A stretch of DNA of 64,000 bases from Bifidobacterium breve (lineage in GTDB: Bacteria; Actinomycetota; Actinomycetes; Nanopelagicales; Nanopelagicaceae), in assembly GCA_945881945.1 (NCBI GenBank), contig CAMCVO010000006.1, positions 16,815 to 80,814 on the forward strand. The letters are read 5' to 3'. Position numbers and translations under genes: made by a program. Below, one piece after another: positions 1 through 9,684 of the stretch (positions within the stretch are counted from its first letter, which is position 1; every line of letters starts with the position of its first letter). Below the pieces are notes generated by a model, which ran no database searches, was not told where the DNA came from, and saw only the letters and a program-made list of their open reading frames with translations.

Positions 1-958
1 AGACTCTGAAGAGGATGACGCCCCACCACAGACTGTTTTAACCGCGGGTGCAACTGCAGATCCAGTTAAGGATTATTTGAAGTTAATTGGCCGGGTGCCA
101 CTGCTTAACGCTGAGCTTGAGGTATCTCTTGCTCAATCGGTTGAGGCTGGTTTATTTGCGGAAGAGAGAATTGCAAAAGATAAGAAGATGGATAAGAAGG
201 TTAAGCGTGAGCTTCAGCAGATTGTTATTAATGGCCGTCGTGATAAGAACCACCTATTGGAGGCAAATCTTCGTTTAGTAGTTTCCCTGGCTAAGCGTTA
301 CACCGGACGAGGAATGTTGTTCCTTGATCTAATTCAAGAGGGTAACTTAGGTTTGATTCGCGCTGTTGAGAAGTTTGATTACACAAAGGGTTACAAATTC
401 TCAACCTATGCCACCTGGTGGATTCGCCAAGCGATCACTAGAGCGATGGCAGATCAAGCACGAACAATTCGTATTCCAGTTCATATGGTTGAGGTTATTA
501 ATAAGTTAGCCAGAGTTCAGCGCCAGATGTTGCAGGATTTAGGAAGAGAGCCAACACCTGAGGAGTTAGCAAAAGAGTTAGATATGACACCTGAAAAGGT
601 TGTTGAGGTACAAAAGTATGGCCGTGAGCCAATTTCACTTCACACCCCACTAGGAGAAGAGGGTGACTCTGAGTTTGGTGATTTGATTGAAGACTCTGAG
701 GCGATCGTGCCAGCAGATGCAGTCTCCTTTACTTTATTGCAAGAGCAACTTCACTCAGTTTTGGATACATTATCTGAACGTGAGGCTGGGGTAGTGGCAA
801 TGCGATTTGGATTAACTGATGGTCAACCAAAAACATTGGATGAAATTGGCAAGGTTTATGGGGTTACCAGAGAACGTATTCGCCAAATTGAATCAAAGAC
901 AATGTCTAAGCTACGCCATCCTTCCCGTTCACAAGTACTTCGAGACTACCTAGATTAA
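1..958 (+). CDS. rpoD: Principal RNA polymerase sigma factor (RpoD/HrdB type), 5' end outside window
   Basis: This is the C-terminal 318 residues of a primary sigma-70 factor, which directs RNA polymerase to housekeeping promoters. The reading frame is open from base 2, so the gene begins before the window; an internal TTG at 77 is not the start, because the conserved region 1.2 motif [11 protein letters not shown] is read across it. Visible blocks in order are region 2 ([19 protein letters not shown], then [13 protein letters not shown] for the -10 element), region 3 ([20 protein letters not shown]) and region 4 with the -35 helix-turn-helix ([20 protein letters not shown]). The ending [15 protein letters not shown] is typical of actinobacterial HrdB/SigA. 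A CDGSH gene follows 14 bases downstream. Confidence 0.96.
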   Translation, partial: DSEEDDAPPQTVLTAGATADPVKDYLKLIGRVPLLNAELEVSLAQSVEAGLFAEERIAKDKKMDKKVKRELQQIVINGRRDKNHLLEANLRLVVSLAKRYTGRGMLFLDLIQEGNLGLIRAVEKFDYTKGYKFSTYATWWIRQAITRAMADQARTIRIPVHMVEVINKLARVQRQMLQDLGREPTPEELAKELDMTPEKVVEVQKYGREPISLHTPLGEEGDSEFGDLIEDSEAIVPADAVSFTLLQEQLHSVLDTLSEREAGVVAMRFGLTDGQPKTLDEIGKVYGVTRERIRQIESKTMSKLRHPSRSQVLRDYLD

Positions 959-972
959 GGATTGGATAAATC

Positions 973-1164
973 ATGAGTGATAAAGTAAAAATTCAGGTTA
1001 AGAAAAATGGCTCAGTTCGAGTTACCGGCACCGTTGATTTTGTTGATGCCGAGGGGAATGTAATTGAAACTAAGACAGATTTCTCACTTTGCCGCTGTGG
1101 TGCCTCAAAGGAGAAGCCATTTTGCGATGGCAGCCACCGCGATGCTGGATTTGTAGCTGATTAA
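973..1164 (+). CDS. CDGSH iron-sulfur domain protein, 63 aa
   Basis: A 63-residue protein with one CDGSH-type zinc-finger/iron-sulfur motif: C-R-C-G, six residues, then C-D-G-S-H (about residues 40-54). In characterised CDGSH proteins three Cys and one His hold a [2Fe-2S] cluster used in redox or cluster-transfer roles; the exact role of this short bacterial form is not known. It starts with ATG 14 bases after rpoD, with a purine-rich AAGGATTGG upstream, and is probably read with rpoD. Its stop lies one base from the stop of the convergent DUF7455 gene. Confidence 0.85.
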   Translation: MSDKVKIQVKKNGSVRVTGTVDFVDAEGNVIETKTDFSLCRCGASKEKPFCDGSHRDAGFVAD

Positions 1165-1165
1165 A

Positions 1166-1381
1166 TTAGTTTGCAGCTTGCTTAGCTAATTTTTGCGTTT
1201 CATCCTGAATCACAGCCGCAATTGGCTTTAATCCTTCAGCGTATGACTTAGCGTGGTGTGAACAAAATAGTAATTCACCACCTGATACCAAGATGGCACG
1301 AACATATGCTTGCGCACCACAACGGTCGCAACGATCTAGTGAGTTCAATGGGGTCTGCTCCATTGTGATCTGAGTACTCAT
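1166..1381 (-). CDS. DUF7455-family small actinobacterial protein
   Basis: A conserved small protein found next to rpoD and the parE-like gene in many Actinobacteria. The motif RCDRCGAQAYVRA followed by LLFCSHH gives a CxxC...CxHH pattern that probably binds zinc. The C-terminal part (PIAAVIQDETQKL) is helical. Function is unknown. The open frame reaches back to 1459, but the start at 1381 (MSTQITMEQ) gives the length usual for the family; ATG at 1384 and 1405 are alternatives. It is transcribed towards rpoD-CDGSH and divergently from parE. Confidence 0.75.
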   Translation of the reverse strand: MSTQITMEQTPLNSLDRCDRCGAQAYVRAILVSGGELLFCSHHAKSYAEGLKPIAAVIQDETQKLAKQAAN

Positions 1382-1580
1382 CATCTCTCCATCTGTTGTT
1401 GTCATCAGGGGAACATCAAACCATGAATACTTTATTCCCCGCACGATATTTGGTTTCAATTAAGTAAATTTTTCCGCTCAAATGCTGAGAATGTGTTGTA
1501 AATATCTCATTTTTATATCGATTAGCAATAAATATGGGTCTTTGTCGGCGAGGATCATCTATAGGTGGTATTGGCGCCGA

Positions 1581-1586
1581 TAATCT
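1581..1586 (+). promoter_or_regulatory. Candidate -10 element (TAATCT) for parE
   Basis: TAATCT lies 8 bases before a GTG at 1595. If it is the -10 hexamer, the transcript would begin at or close to that GTG, which favours 1595 over the upstream GTG at 1565 as the start. There is no Shine-Dalgarno sequence for either. Confidence 0.4.
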
Positions 1587-1594
1587 TCTCACCC

Positions 1595-3685
1595 GTGGCA
1601 ACTAAGAGCGCAAAACCTGATGATGGCACCTCAGCTGCAATTATCAGCAGTTACACCGCCAAAGATTTATCAGTCCTTGAGGGATTAGATGCAGTTCGCA
1701 AACGCCCCGGCATGTATATCGGCACCACCGACTCCCGTGGCCTTATGCATTGTCTTTGGGAAATTATTGATAACGCAGTTGATGAAGCATTGGCTGGTCA
1801 TTGCCAGAAGATTGAAATTAATTTAGAGGCAGATGGTTCAGTTGAGGTCCACGATGATGGGCGCGGTATTCCAGTTGATAAGGAACCAAAGACAGGTTTG
1901 ACTGGAGTTGAGGTTGTCATGACAAAACTTCATGCTGGTGGAAAATTTGGTGGTGGCTCCTATGCTGCCTCTGGCGGATTGCATGGTGTTGGCGCATCTG
2001 TTGTTAACGCACTTGCTTCACGACTTGATGTTGAAGTTGACAGAGATGGAAAAATTTATTGGATGTCTTTTAAGCGAGGACATGCTGGAATATTTGAAGG
2101 CGATGGAATCAACGCATCCTTTACGGAAAAGTCAGGACTTCGAGTAATTGGCAAGGTATCAGCCAAAGTAACGGGCACCAGAATTAAATGGTGGTTTGAT
2201 AAGCAAATTTTCTTAAAAGAGGCAGAGCTGGCAATTGAAGATATTTATGCCAGAGCAAGACAAACCTCCTATTTAGTTCCTGGTTTAACATTGATCGTAA
2301 ATGACAGCCGAAGTAAGGCAAAGACGAGTGAAACCTTTTTCCATAAAGGTGGCATCTCTGAGTTCTGCACCTTCTTGCGTCCGGACGATCCAGTTGGTGA
2401 GGTAATTAGAATCTCTGGCTCTGGTGCTTACACCGAAAATGTTCCAGTCTTAGATGAGAAGGGGCATATGACCCCAACTGAGGTTGAACGTGAGATGGGT
2501 GTTGATATTGCAATGCAGTGGGGAAATGGTTACGAGCCCACTATCGCATCCTTTGTAAACATTATTTCCACGCCAAAAGGTGGAACACATGTAGCAGGTT
2601 TTGAAAAATCAATTACTAAAGCAGTTAATGACACACTTCGTGCTACCAAGACTTTAAAAAATAATGAGGCAGATGTAATTAAAGATGATGTGCAAGAGGG
2701 ATTGACTGCGGTGGTAACTGTTCGAATGTCAGAGCCACAGTTTGAAGGACAAACTAAAGAGGTATTAGGAACAGCTGCGGCTGCCAAAATTGTTGGTCAA
2801 GTTGTAGCTGATGAGATGAAGGCATTTTTCAACACCACAAAGCGAGTTGATAAGGCAACTGGGCGACTAATCTTAGAAAAGATTGCCAACGCCTCTCGCA
2901 CAAGAATTTCAGCCAGGGCCCATAAGGATTTGCAGCGGCGAAAAAATGCGCTGGAGAGCTCATCTTTGCCAACTAAGTTATCTGATTGCAGATCTGATGA
3001 TCCAACTAGAACAGAGTTATTTATCGTTGAGGGAGATTCCGCGCTCGGTACAACTAAAGCTGCTAGAAACTCAGAGTTTCAGGCGATCTTGCCAATTCGT
3101 GGCAAGATTTTAAATGTTCAAAAAGCTTCTTTGTCTCAGATGCTTGAAAACAATGAGTGCGCATCAATCATTCAGGTAATTGGTGCAGGTAGTGGAAAAT
3201 CCTTTGATATTAATGATGCTCGTTATGGCCGGGTAATTTTGATGTCAGATGCTGATGTGGATGGTGCTCACATTCGTTGCTTGTTGCTAACTCTATTTAA
3301 CTCATACATGCGTCCATTGGTTGAGGCGGGAAGAGTATTTGCAGCGATTCCACCCCTTCACCGAATTGATGTAATTGGTGGCAAAAAGGGCGAGGTGCAT
3401 TACACCTACTCAGATGATGAGATGAAAAAGGTAATCACTCAGCTTAAGAAGGATGGCAAGCGGTGGAAGGAGCCGATTCAACGTTACAAAGGATTGGGTG
3501 AGATGGATGCTGATCAACTTCGTGAGACCACCATGGATCCAGACCATAGAACTTTGCGAAGAATTACTATGAAGGATGTTACAAAGGCAGAGGCTATCTT
3601 TGAGTTATTAATGGGTAATGAGGTTGCACCACGTAAAGACTTTATTTCAAATGCAGATATTGATCGGGAGCGAATCGACGCTTAA
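1595..3685 (+). CDS. parE: DNA topoisomerase IV-type subunit B (ParE/GyrB family)
   Basis: ATPase subunit of a type IIA topoisomerase, partner of the ParC-like protein encoded at 5287-6786. The GHKL ATP-binding site shows EIIDNAVDEAL, DDGRGIPVD and GLHGVGASVVNAL. The TOPRIM domain shows FIVEGDSALG and DADVDGAHIR, the acidic residues that hold Mg. The C-terminal QRYKGLGEM motif is present. With about 696 residues it is full length for the ParE-like form beside rpoD in Actinobacteria. GTG 1595 is preferred as start; GTG 1565 is possible. Whether it acts as topoisomerase IV or as a second gyrase cannot be told from sequence. Its stop codon shares the tetranucleotide TTAA with the stop of the convergent ABC-F gene. 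Confidence 0.92.
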   Translation: MATKSAKPDDGTSAAIISSYTAKDLSVLEGLDAVRKRPGMYIGTTDSRGLMHCLWEIIDNAVDEALAGHCQKIEINLEADGSVEVHDDGRGIPVDKEPKTGLTGVEVVMTKLHAGGKFGGGSYAASGGLHGVGASVVNALASRLDVEVDRDGKIYWMSFKRGHAGIFEGDGINASFTEKSGLRVIGKVSAKVTGTRIKWWFDKQIFLKEAELAIEDIYARARQTSYLVPGLTLIVNDSRSKAKTSETFFHKGGISEFCTFLRPDDPVGEVIRISGSGAYTENVPVLDEKGHMTPTEVEREMGVDIAMQWGNGYEPTIASFVNIISTPKGGTHVAGFEKSITKAVNDTLRATKTLKNNEADVIKDDVQEGLTAVVTVRMSEPQFEGQTKEVLGTAAAAKIVGQVVADEMKAFFNTTKRVDKATGRLILEKIANASRTRISARAHKDLQRRKNALESSSLPTKLSDCRSDDPTRTELFIVEGDSALGTTKAARNSEFQAILPIRGKILNVQKASLSQMLENNECASIIQVIGAGSGKSFDINDARYGRVILMSDADVDGAHIRCLLLTLFNSYMRPLVEAGRVFAAIPPLHRIDVIGGKKGEVHYTYSDDEMKKVITQLKKDGKRWKEPIQRYKGLGEMDADQLRETTMDPDHRTLRRITMKDVTKAEAIFELLMGNEVAPRKDFISNADIDRERIDA

Positions 3686-5280
3686 TCGATCGTAACTAGA
3701 TCAAAGTACTCCTCTTTCCAAAGATCCTCATCACCATCTGGCAAAAGTAATACTCGCTCTGGTTTTAACGCCTCCACTGCGCCAGCATCATGGGAAACCA
3801 AAATTACTGCCCCTTGATACTCAGTAAGAGCTCCTAAGATCTCTTCCCGGCTTGCTGGATCTAAGTTATTTGTTGGCTCATCTAGCAGCAAGACATTTGC
3901 TGCACTAACTACTAATAAAGCTAAAGCCAATCTAGTTCGCTCACCACCACTTAATACCTTAACCGGCTTATGAACATCATCACCAGTAAATAGGAATGAA
4001 CCAAGCACATTTCTCGCCTCTGGCTCTCTAATCTCTTTAGTGGCACTTAACATATTTTCTAAAACACTTCGCTCATAATCTAGAGTTTCATGCTCCTGGG
4101 CGTAGTAACCAATCTTTAATCCATGTCCTGCCTCAACATGACCGGTATCGGGCTCTAAATCACCGGCAAGAATTCGAAGCAGTGTGGTTTTGCCTGCGCC
4201 ATTTAATCCTAAAATTACAACTCTAGATCCTTTATCAATTGCTAATTCAACATCGGTGAAGATTTCAAGTGAGCCATAAGATTTTGATAACTCAGCTGCA
4301 GTAATTGGGGTTTTTCCGCAAGGAGCTGGAGTTGGAAAACGCAGCTTGGCGACCCGGTCAACCTTTCGAACCTCCTCTAGTCCAGTCCTTAATTTTTCAG
4401 CTCGCTTTAACATTCCCTGAGCAACACTTGCCTTGCTAGCTTTTGCTCGCATCTTCTCACCCTGCTTTTGCAAAATCTCCGCTTTCTTTTCAGCGTTGGC
4501 TCGCTCACGTTTTCTGCGGTGCTCATCAGCCTCTCGTTGAATTAGGTAGTTTTTCCAAGTCATGTTGTAAACATCAATTACATTTCGATTAGCATCTAAA
4601 TAAAAGACCTTATTAACAACTGTTTCAATCAAATTAACATCATGGGAGATAATTACGAGCCCACCTGGATATTTGAGCAAAAATTCACGCAACCAAATTA
4701 TGGAATCAGCATCCAAGTGGTTAGTTGGCTCATCCAAAATCAATGTTTGAGCCCCAGAAAATAGGATTCTGGCTAACTCAATTCTTCGCCGCTGACCACC
4801 AGAAAGCGCGCTTAACTGCTGATCAAATAGATTATTTGGCACACCAAGTGAGGATGCAATCGCTTCGGCTTCAGCAGCTGCGGCATAGCCACCAGCAGTT
4901 GAGAACTCATGTTCTACTCTGGTGTAACGCTCCATTGCTTTTTCAAGCTCTACTCCTTGGGCGGTAGACATATCCTCTTCAACAGCACGCATACGTTTTG
5001 AAATTAAATCTAACTCTCGGACAGAAAGGATTCGATCAATCACACTGCCTTGGTCTTCACCAGTTCTAGGATCTTGTGGCAGATATCCAATTTTTCCGGT
5101 GCGATTTACCGCACCACCTGCTGGCATTGTTTCACCAGCTAAAACTTTGGCCAGTGTTGATTTACCCGCGCCATTTCTGCCGACAAATCCAATTCGATCG
5201 CCATGATTAATTCGAACTGTTACATCTTTGACCAGAAGTCTGGCGGCAGCACGAAGTTCTAGGGCGTTAGTTGATATCAA
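3682..5280 (-). CDS. ABC-F family ATPase (EttA/Uup-like), 532 aa
   Basis: A soluble protein with two ABC ATPase domains and no membrane segments, typical of ABC-F proteins that act on the ribosome in translation or antibiotic protection. Domain 1 has Walker A GRNGAGKST and signature/Walker B LSGGQRRRIEL...LILDEPTNHLD. Domain 2 has GLNGAGKTT and LSGGERTRL...LLLDEPTNNLD. The linker between them (about residues 235-320) is long, charged and helical. It follows parC by only six bases on the same strand, so the two are probably co-transcribed. Which ABC-F subfamily it belongs to is not certain; no resistance specificity can be claimed. Confidence 0.9.
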   Translation of the reverse strand: MISTNALELRAAARLLVKDVTVRINHGDRIGFVGRNGAGKSTLAKVLAGETMPAGGAVNRTGKIGYLPQDPRTGEDQGSVIDRILSVRELDLISKRMRAVEEDMSTAQGVELEKAMERYTRVEHEFSTAGGYAAAAEAEAIASSLGVPNNLFDQQLSALSGGQRRRIELARILFSGAQTLILDEPTNHLDADSIIWLREFLLKYPGGLVIISHDVNLIETVVNKVFYLDANRNVIDVYNMTWKNYLIQREADEHRRKRERANAEKKAEILQKQGEKMRAKASKASVAQGMLKRAEKLRTGLEEVRKVDRVAKLRFPTPAPCGKTPITAAELSKSYGSLEIFTDVELAIDKGSRVVILGLNGAGKTTLLRILAGDLEPDTGHVEAGHGLKIGYYAQEHETLDYERSVLENMLSATKEIREPEARNVLGSFLFTGDDVHKPVKVLSGGERTRLALALLVVSAANVLLLDEPTNNLDPASREEILGALTEYQGAVILVSHDAGAVEALKPERVLLLPDGDEDLWKEEYFDLVTID

Positions 5281-5286
5281 AGTTGC

Positions 5287-6786
5287 TTATGCAACAAGGC
5301 GGGTGCGGCGAGGGGAGGCGTACTTCTTTTCAATGTCAGACAACTCCTCGGCCACTTTAGCTTTGATGCTCTCCTCAGTTTTTAGGATCGCAGTTAAGGT
5401 GGCGATTGTAGCCTTTAACTCCTTGGCCTCAGTCTCCAGTTCAATCTTGCTCATCTTGGTCAACCTGCGAAGTGGCATATCCAAAATATAGGTGGCTTGT
5501 TCATCACTTAATTTAAAACTCTTGATTAAACCAGCCTTTGCAACTGTGGCATCTTGGCTTGCTCTGATCAATTTAATTACCTTATCAATATCAACGATCG
5601 CTTTTAATAATCCATCTACTAGATTTAATCTTGCCTGCGCCCTGGCTTTACGGAAGGCAGATCGACGGCGCACGACCTCAATCCGGTGATCAACAAAGAC
5701 TTGTAAAAGCTCTTTTAACCCCAAGGTGAGTGGTTTGCCATTTACTAATGCCACCGCATTAATTGAGAAGGCATCCTCCATTGGCGTAAGGCGGTATAGA
5801 TTTTCTAAAACTTCAGCTGGTTCATAACCATTTTTAATCTCTACTACTACTTTGGTGCCAGATTGACCATCTGATAAATCAACAATATCTGAGATGCCTT
5901 GCACCTTCTTTGCCTTTACTAGATCAGCAATTTTCTCAACGATTTTTTCAGGACCAATGTTGTATGGCAGCTCAGTAATCACAATTCCTTGCTTGCGAGA
6001 TGAAACCTTTTCAATAACTGCAGTTGCTCGCACTTTAAATGAGCCTCGACCATTTGCATAAGCATCAGCAATTCCTTCGGTTGCGACTAAATATCCACCA
6101 GTTGGAAAATCAGGTGCTGGCACAATCTTCATCAACTGCTTTAAGGTTGCTTTCGGATTCTCCATTAAGTGTTTTGCAGCAGCAATAACCTCACCTAAAT
6201 TGTGGGGCGCCATATTTGTTGCCATACCAACTGCAATACCAGTTGCGCCATTTACCAATAAATTAGGAAAGGCAGCCGGTAGTACCTGTGGTTCAAGAAT
6301 TTGACCATCATAATTTGAACCAAAATCAACAGTGTCCTCATCAGATTCATCCACCATCATCATCGCTGATGGTGCAAGGCGAGATTCGGTGTAACGCATG
6401 GCAGCTGGGCCAGAATCTAGCGAACCAAAATTTCCATGGCCATCAATTAGTGGCAATCGCATTGAAAAACTTTGTGCCATACGAACCATCGCATCATAGA
6501 TAGCACCATCACCATGTGGGTGAAGCTTTCCCATTACATCGCCAACAACTCTTGCGCACTTAACATGACCTTTATCTGGTCTAAGTCCCATTTCATTCAT
6601 CTGGTGCAAAATTCTTCGCTGCACCGGCTTTAATCCATCACGAGCATCAGGAAGGGCTCGTGAGTAAATTACCGAGTAGGCATACTCTAGGAATGACTCC
6701 GACATCTCAGAGGCAACATCAATATCAATTATGCGGCCGGGGTTTTCACCCGCTTTTGGTGCAACTACCTTTGGTGTTTTGGCCAT
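5287..6786 (-). CDS. parC: DNA topoisomerase IV-type subunit A (ParC/GyrA), lacking the C-terminal domain
   Basis: DNA cleavage-reunion subunit of a type IIA topoisomerase. The N-terminal winged-helix region contains [19 protein letters not shown] with the catalytic Tyr, and the coiled-coil gate region follows ([21 protein letters not shown]). The protein is about 499 residues and ends at [10 protein letters not shown], the point where GyrA/ParC proteins normally enter the beta-pinwheel DNA-wrapping domain of about 250-300 residues. That domain is absent, and the next gene (ABC-F) begins six bases later, so it is not hidden downstream. Start chosen at MAKTPKVV (ATG 6786); the frame stays open to 6846. 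Its partner is parE at 1595-3685. Confidence 0.9.
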   Translation of the reverse strand: MAKTPKVVAPKAGENPGRIIDIDVASEMSESFLEYAYSVIYSRALPDARDGLKPVQRRILHQMNEMGLRPDKGHVKCARVVGDVMGKLHPHGDGAIYDAMVRMAQSFSMRLPLIDGHGNFGSLDSGPAAMRYTESRLAPSAMMMVDESDEDTVDFGSNYDGQILEPQVLPAAFPNLLVNGATGIAVGMATNMAPHNLGEVIAAAKHLMENPKATLKQLMKIVPAPDFPTGGYLVATEGIADAYANGRGSFKVRATAVIEKVSSRKQGIVITELPYNIGPEKIVEKIADLVKAKKVQGISDIVDLSDGQSGTKVVVEIKNGYEPAEVLENLYRLTPMEDAFSINAVALVNGKPLTLGLKELLQVFVDHRIEVVRRRSAFRKARAQARLNLVDGLLKAIVDIDKVIKLIRASQDATVAKAGLIKSFKLSDEQATYILDMPLRRLTKMSKIELETEAKELKATIATLTAILKTEESIKAKVAEELSDIEKKYASPRRTRLVA

Positions 6787-6849
6787 AGAGCGTATCTTGC
6801 CAATAGAAGTACTGATTTGTTGCGATCGACAAGCCAGATTCATCAATGA

Positions 6850-6866
6850 ATTAGCAAAATGCTAAT
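6850..6866. promoter_or_regulatory. Perfect 7-3-7 inverted repeat between parC and a divergent gene
   Basis: ATTAGCA-AAA-TGCTAAT is a perfect inverted repeat in the divergent intergenic region, 64 bases before the parC start and about 50-70 before the phosphodiesterase start. It could bind a dimeric regulator or form a small hairpin. It does not match the actinobacterial LexA box. The assignment as an operator is inference. Confidence 0.4.
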
Positions 6867-6915
6867 CTTTAGGCATGCTTCATAGATTTTTCACAATAAA
6901 TCAGCCAGCAGAGTT

Positions 6916-8031
6916 TTGTATGGAGAATATCCCCAATTGAGCAATAAAATATTTGGTTTATCAGATCTAACAAACTCAATTTTCAACACATTATCAGTAA
7001 CAAATACGTCCGATACCCTTTCACTTGGCCAATCTAAAATGCGTGAGTGTCTAATATTAATTGATGGCTTAGGGCAAGATGCAGTTGATAAATATGGTGA
7101 TCAATTCGAGATTTTTTCAGATATAAAACAAGTAAATAATCTATCTGCAAACTTTCCATCAACTACTGCGACAAGTCTTTCTACCTTAGGCACTGGGGTA
7201 TTACCTGGCGTGCACGGAATGCTTGGTTACACAGTGCGGGTACCAAGAAGTAATAACCGGTTATTAAATGCTCTTAAATGGGATGAACGTGTTGATCCAG
7301 TGATGTGGCAAAAGGTGCCAACGTTATTTGAGCGAGCAAGCCAAGATGGTGTGGCAGTAACACATGTTGCAGCAAAGCGATATGAAGGAAGTGGGTTTAC
7401 CCAAGCAGCATTACGTGGGGCGAAGTATGTTGGCGCTAATGGAATAGATGAGATGGTGTTGGCGGTAAGTCAGGGGCTAAAGCCACAACCATCATTTGTG
7501 TACACATATCTAAACACCTTGGATTCTGCAGGGCACAGCGATGGTGTTGGTTCAGATAAGTGGCTTACCGCGCTGCAGCAGGTTTGTGAGTTTATAAGCA
7601 AGGTAAAGGGCAGTGTGCCAGCTGGAAGTAGAGTTTGGATTACCTCAGATCATGGAATGGTAAATAGCACATCTCAAATAATTTTAGGTCAAGATAATGA
7701 TTTACTTGATAATGTCACTTTAATTGGTGGTGAACCACGGGCTCGTCATATTTATATAAAGCCGGGGGCTGAAAATGAAACCATCGCTTTATGGCAGGAG
7801 CAATTAAGTGGAAAGGCGCAAGTTTTAAGTAAGCAAGATGCAATCACATCTGGATTATTTGGTGATGTTGTCTCTGAAGATTCATTTGAGCGAATGGGAG
7901 ATTTAATCGCTATCGCGCTAGATGATTTAATACTGATTGATCCAGCCAGAGTCCGAGAGGAGAGTTCGATGGTGGGCCATCATGGTGGTGTAACTAAAAC
8001 TGAGGTTGCAATTCCGCTATTGCTTGGTTAG
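6916..8031 (+). CDS. Alkaline phosphatase-superfamily phosphodiesterase/nucleotide pyrophosphatase
   Basis: A 371-residue member of the type I phosphodiesterase/nucleotide pyrophosphatase family. Metal and nucleophile positions are visible: LIDGLGQD (first metal Asp), NFPSTTATS (Thr/Ser nucleophile region), LDSAGHSDG, and the pair SDHGM and GHHGG near the C-terminus. Actinobacteria carry this gene between the parC-like gene and sepH; the substrate is not established. No signal peptide is visible, so it is probably cytoplasmic. Start TTG 6916; TTG 6937, preceded by GGAG, is an alternative. The stop overlaps the convergent sepH stop through the shared tetranucleotide TTAG. Confidence 0.8.
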   Translation: MYGEYPQLSNKIFGLSDLTNSIFNTLSVTNTSDTLSLGQSKMRECLILIDGLGQDAVDKYGDQFEIFSDIKQVNNLSANFPSTTATSLSTLGTGVLPGVHGMLGYTVRVPRSNNRLLNALKWDERVDPVMWQKVPTLFERASQDGVAVTHVAAKRYEGSGFTQAALRGAKYVGANGIDEMVLAVSQGLKPQPSFVYTYLNTLDSAGHSDGVGSDKWLTALQQVCEFISKVKGSVPAGSRVWITSDHGMVNSTSQIILGQDNDLLDNVTLIGGEPRARHIYIKPGAENETIALWQEQLSGKAQVLSKQDAITSGLFGDVVSEDSFERMGDLIAIALDDLILIDPARVREESSMVGHHGGVTKTEVAIPLLLG

Positions 8032-8822
8032 TCCTCATCCTTTTTGCCAAACATAATGTCATCCCAAGAAGGAATTTTAATTCTTCGAGTTACGCCATCT
8101 TTCTTCTCATCCTCATCAATTTCATCAACAGCCACTAATGGTGTTGGTGCATAAGGTGCGATATCTTCTTTAATGGAAACTAATCGTGGTGCTTCAGTTT
8201 GTGGAATGTTGCCAAAGGTTTGAGTTGGTGCCTTTGGTTTAGCCTCACCACCTATCCATTTAGCACCATCATCATGAGCTGAAAGTGCTCGACGACCTAA
8301 ATTAAATAACCAGACCGCCTCACCCTTAGCCTCACTTGGTGATCCATCACGGAGTGGATAGTAAAGAGTTAACTCCCAATTGCCATCTGGTAAGCGATGG
8401 GTATTCCATTCAACGGTATTCATATCAACACCACGTGGTGCTAATTGATTTGCTACCGCGGTCTCTAAATATGGCGCATGAGGTTCGCGGCGAATTTGGG
8501 TAGCAAGTGCTTGAGAAATAATAAAAGCTCGCTCTTGCAAAATTGGGCCGGCATAATTATCAATTTTTTCAACAGACCAATCGGTGGTGCGGGAGATGGA
8601 ATCAATAGATTCACCACCTCGCAATCTTGCCTGCACCTCTTTTCCCGTTGTAGTAACTACTTCTTCAAAATTGGAAACGGCTGAAAGACGTGGTTGATTT
8701 ACTGTGGCACGTAATGTGTCAGAGATTCGAAGTGAGTATTGATTTCCAACTTGATCAACCAACTCAAGCTCTGCGCCATCGGCAGATTTACCGGTTAACC
8801 GTAGATCGGTTGGTTCATTCAT
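8028..8822 (-). CDS. sepH: SepH-like cell-division regulator (DUF3071)
   Basis: A 264-residue homologue of SepH, the actinobacterial protein that binds FtsZ and promotes Z-ring assembly in Streptomyces and Mycobacterium. The N-terminal DUF3071 region includes the helix-turn-helix-like segment ARLRGGESIDSISRTTDWSVEKI. The middle is low-complexity and acidic, and the C-terminal conserved tail reads RIKIPSWDDIMFG. It is shorter than the Streptomyces protein, mostly in the linker. Start at MNEPTDLRL (8822); the frame is open to 8840. The location beside the phosphodiesterase and inositol-phosphatase genes matches other Actinobacteria. Confidence 0.85.
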   Translation of the reverse strand: MNEPTDLRLTGKSADGAELELVDQVGNQYSLRISDTLRATVNQPRLSAVSNFEEVVTTTGKEVQARLRGGESIDSISRTTDWSVEKIDNYAGPILQERAFIISQALATQIRREPHAPYLETAVANQLAPRGVDMNTVEWNTHRLPDGNWELTLYYPLRDGSPSEAKGEAVWLFNLGRRALSAHDDGAKWIGGEAKPKAPTQTFGNIPQTEAPRLVSIKEDIAPYAPTPLVAVDEIDEDEKKDGVTRRIKIPSWDDIMFGKKDED

Positions 8823-8904
8823 GAGAGTAGATTGCCACAATTAATCGGTGGGATAAATCTGCCACACACGCTCAGCTCTTGGCTTTTCATGCTTAGATAA
8901 CCTG

Positions 8905-9663
8905 GTGAGCCTAGAGTTATTAAAAATTGCTGAATCGGTGGCAAAAGCCGCCGGTGCACATCTTATGAACCGACCAGCAACCTTTACCTTTACTGAGAAA
9001 AGTTCCGCAGTTGATTTTGCAACCCAGATGGACCAACAAGCAGAACAAATCATTGTTAGCCAAATTTTAAAGGCACGACCTGATGATGGAATCATCGCTG
9101 AAGAGGGTGCTAGTAAGGAGAGTAAAACTGGAATCACTTGGGTGATTGATCCACTAGATGGCACGGTGAATTACCTCTATGGCCTACCAGGTTGGAATGT
9201 TTCAATTGCTGCTAAAGATAAAAGTGGCGTGGTAGCGGGAGTGGTTTATGCCCCCAGTATTAATGGTTTTTGGAGCGCAGCAAAAGGTAATGGCGCTTTT
9301 TATAATGGCGTAAAAATCAAATGTAATGATCCAGTTGAACTTGATAAGGCGTTATTGGCAACTGGTTTTGCCTATGATTTAAATTTGCGAATTAGCCAAG
9401 GTGAGACAATGGCAAAACTTTTGCCAAAGATTAGAGATCTGCGAAGAAATGGCGCAGCTGCTGTTGATCTTTGTTATGTTGCCATGGGTGCATTAGATGG
9501 ATACTTTGAAGCATCACTTAAGGAGTGGGACCACGCAGCTGGTGGATTAATTGCAACTGAAGCCGGTGCGGTTGTCTCTGGCCCAGCAGGTGGTGTACCA
9601 AGTACTCAACTGGTCATGTGTGCTGGGCCGGCCCTGCATGCTCAGCTTTTGCCCTTAATTTGA
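8905..9663 (+). CDS. Inositol monophosphatase family protein
   Basis: A 252-residue Mg-dependent, Li-sensitive-type sugar phosphatase. Diagnostic motifs are IIAEEGA, WVIDPLDGTVNY (metal-binding DPLDGT) and EWDHAAGG near the C-terminus. Family members hydrolyse inositol-1-phosphate, histidinol phosphate or related substrates, and the sequence alone does not decide which. An ino1 gene lies at 38974, so an inositol role is plausible. GTG start at 8905, divergent from sepH across 82 bases. Confidence 0.87.
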   Translation: MSLELLKIAESVAKAAGAHLMNRPATFTFTEKSSAVDFATQMDQQAEQIIVSQILKARPDDGIIAEEGASKESKTGITWVIDPLDGTVNYLYGLPGWNVSIAAKDKSGVVAGVVYAPSINGFWSAAKGNGAFYNGVKIKCNDPVELDKALLATGFAYDLNLRISQGETMAKLLPKIRDLRRNGAAAVDLCYVAMGALDGYFEASLKEWDHAAGGLIATEAGAVVSGPAGGVPSTQLVMCAGPALHAQLLPLI

Positions 9664-9684
9664 TCTCAAATTGATCTAATCACC

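Noticed and set aside
1165..1200. AT-rich hairpin between the CDGSH and DUF7455 genes as a bidirectional terminator
   Set aside because: The stem is only seven AT-rich pairs with a 16-base loop and lies inside coding sequence.
3682..5280. Missing ParC C-terminal domain hidden in the downstream gene
   Set aside because: The downstream frame is a complete two-domain ABC-F ATPase with no pinwheel repeats.
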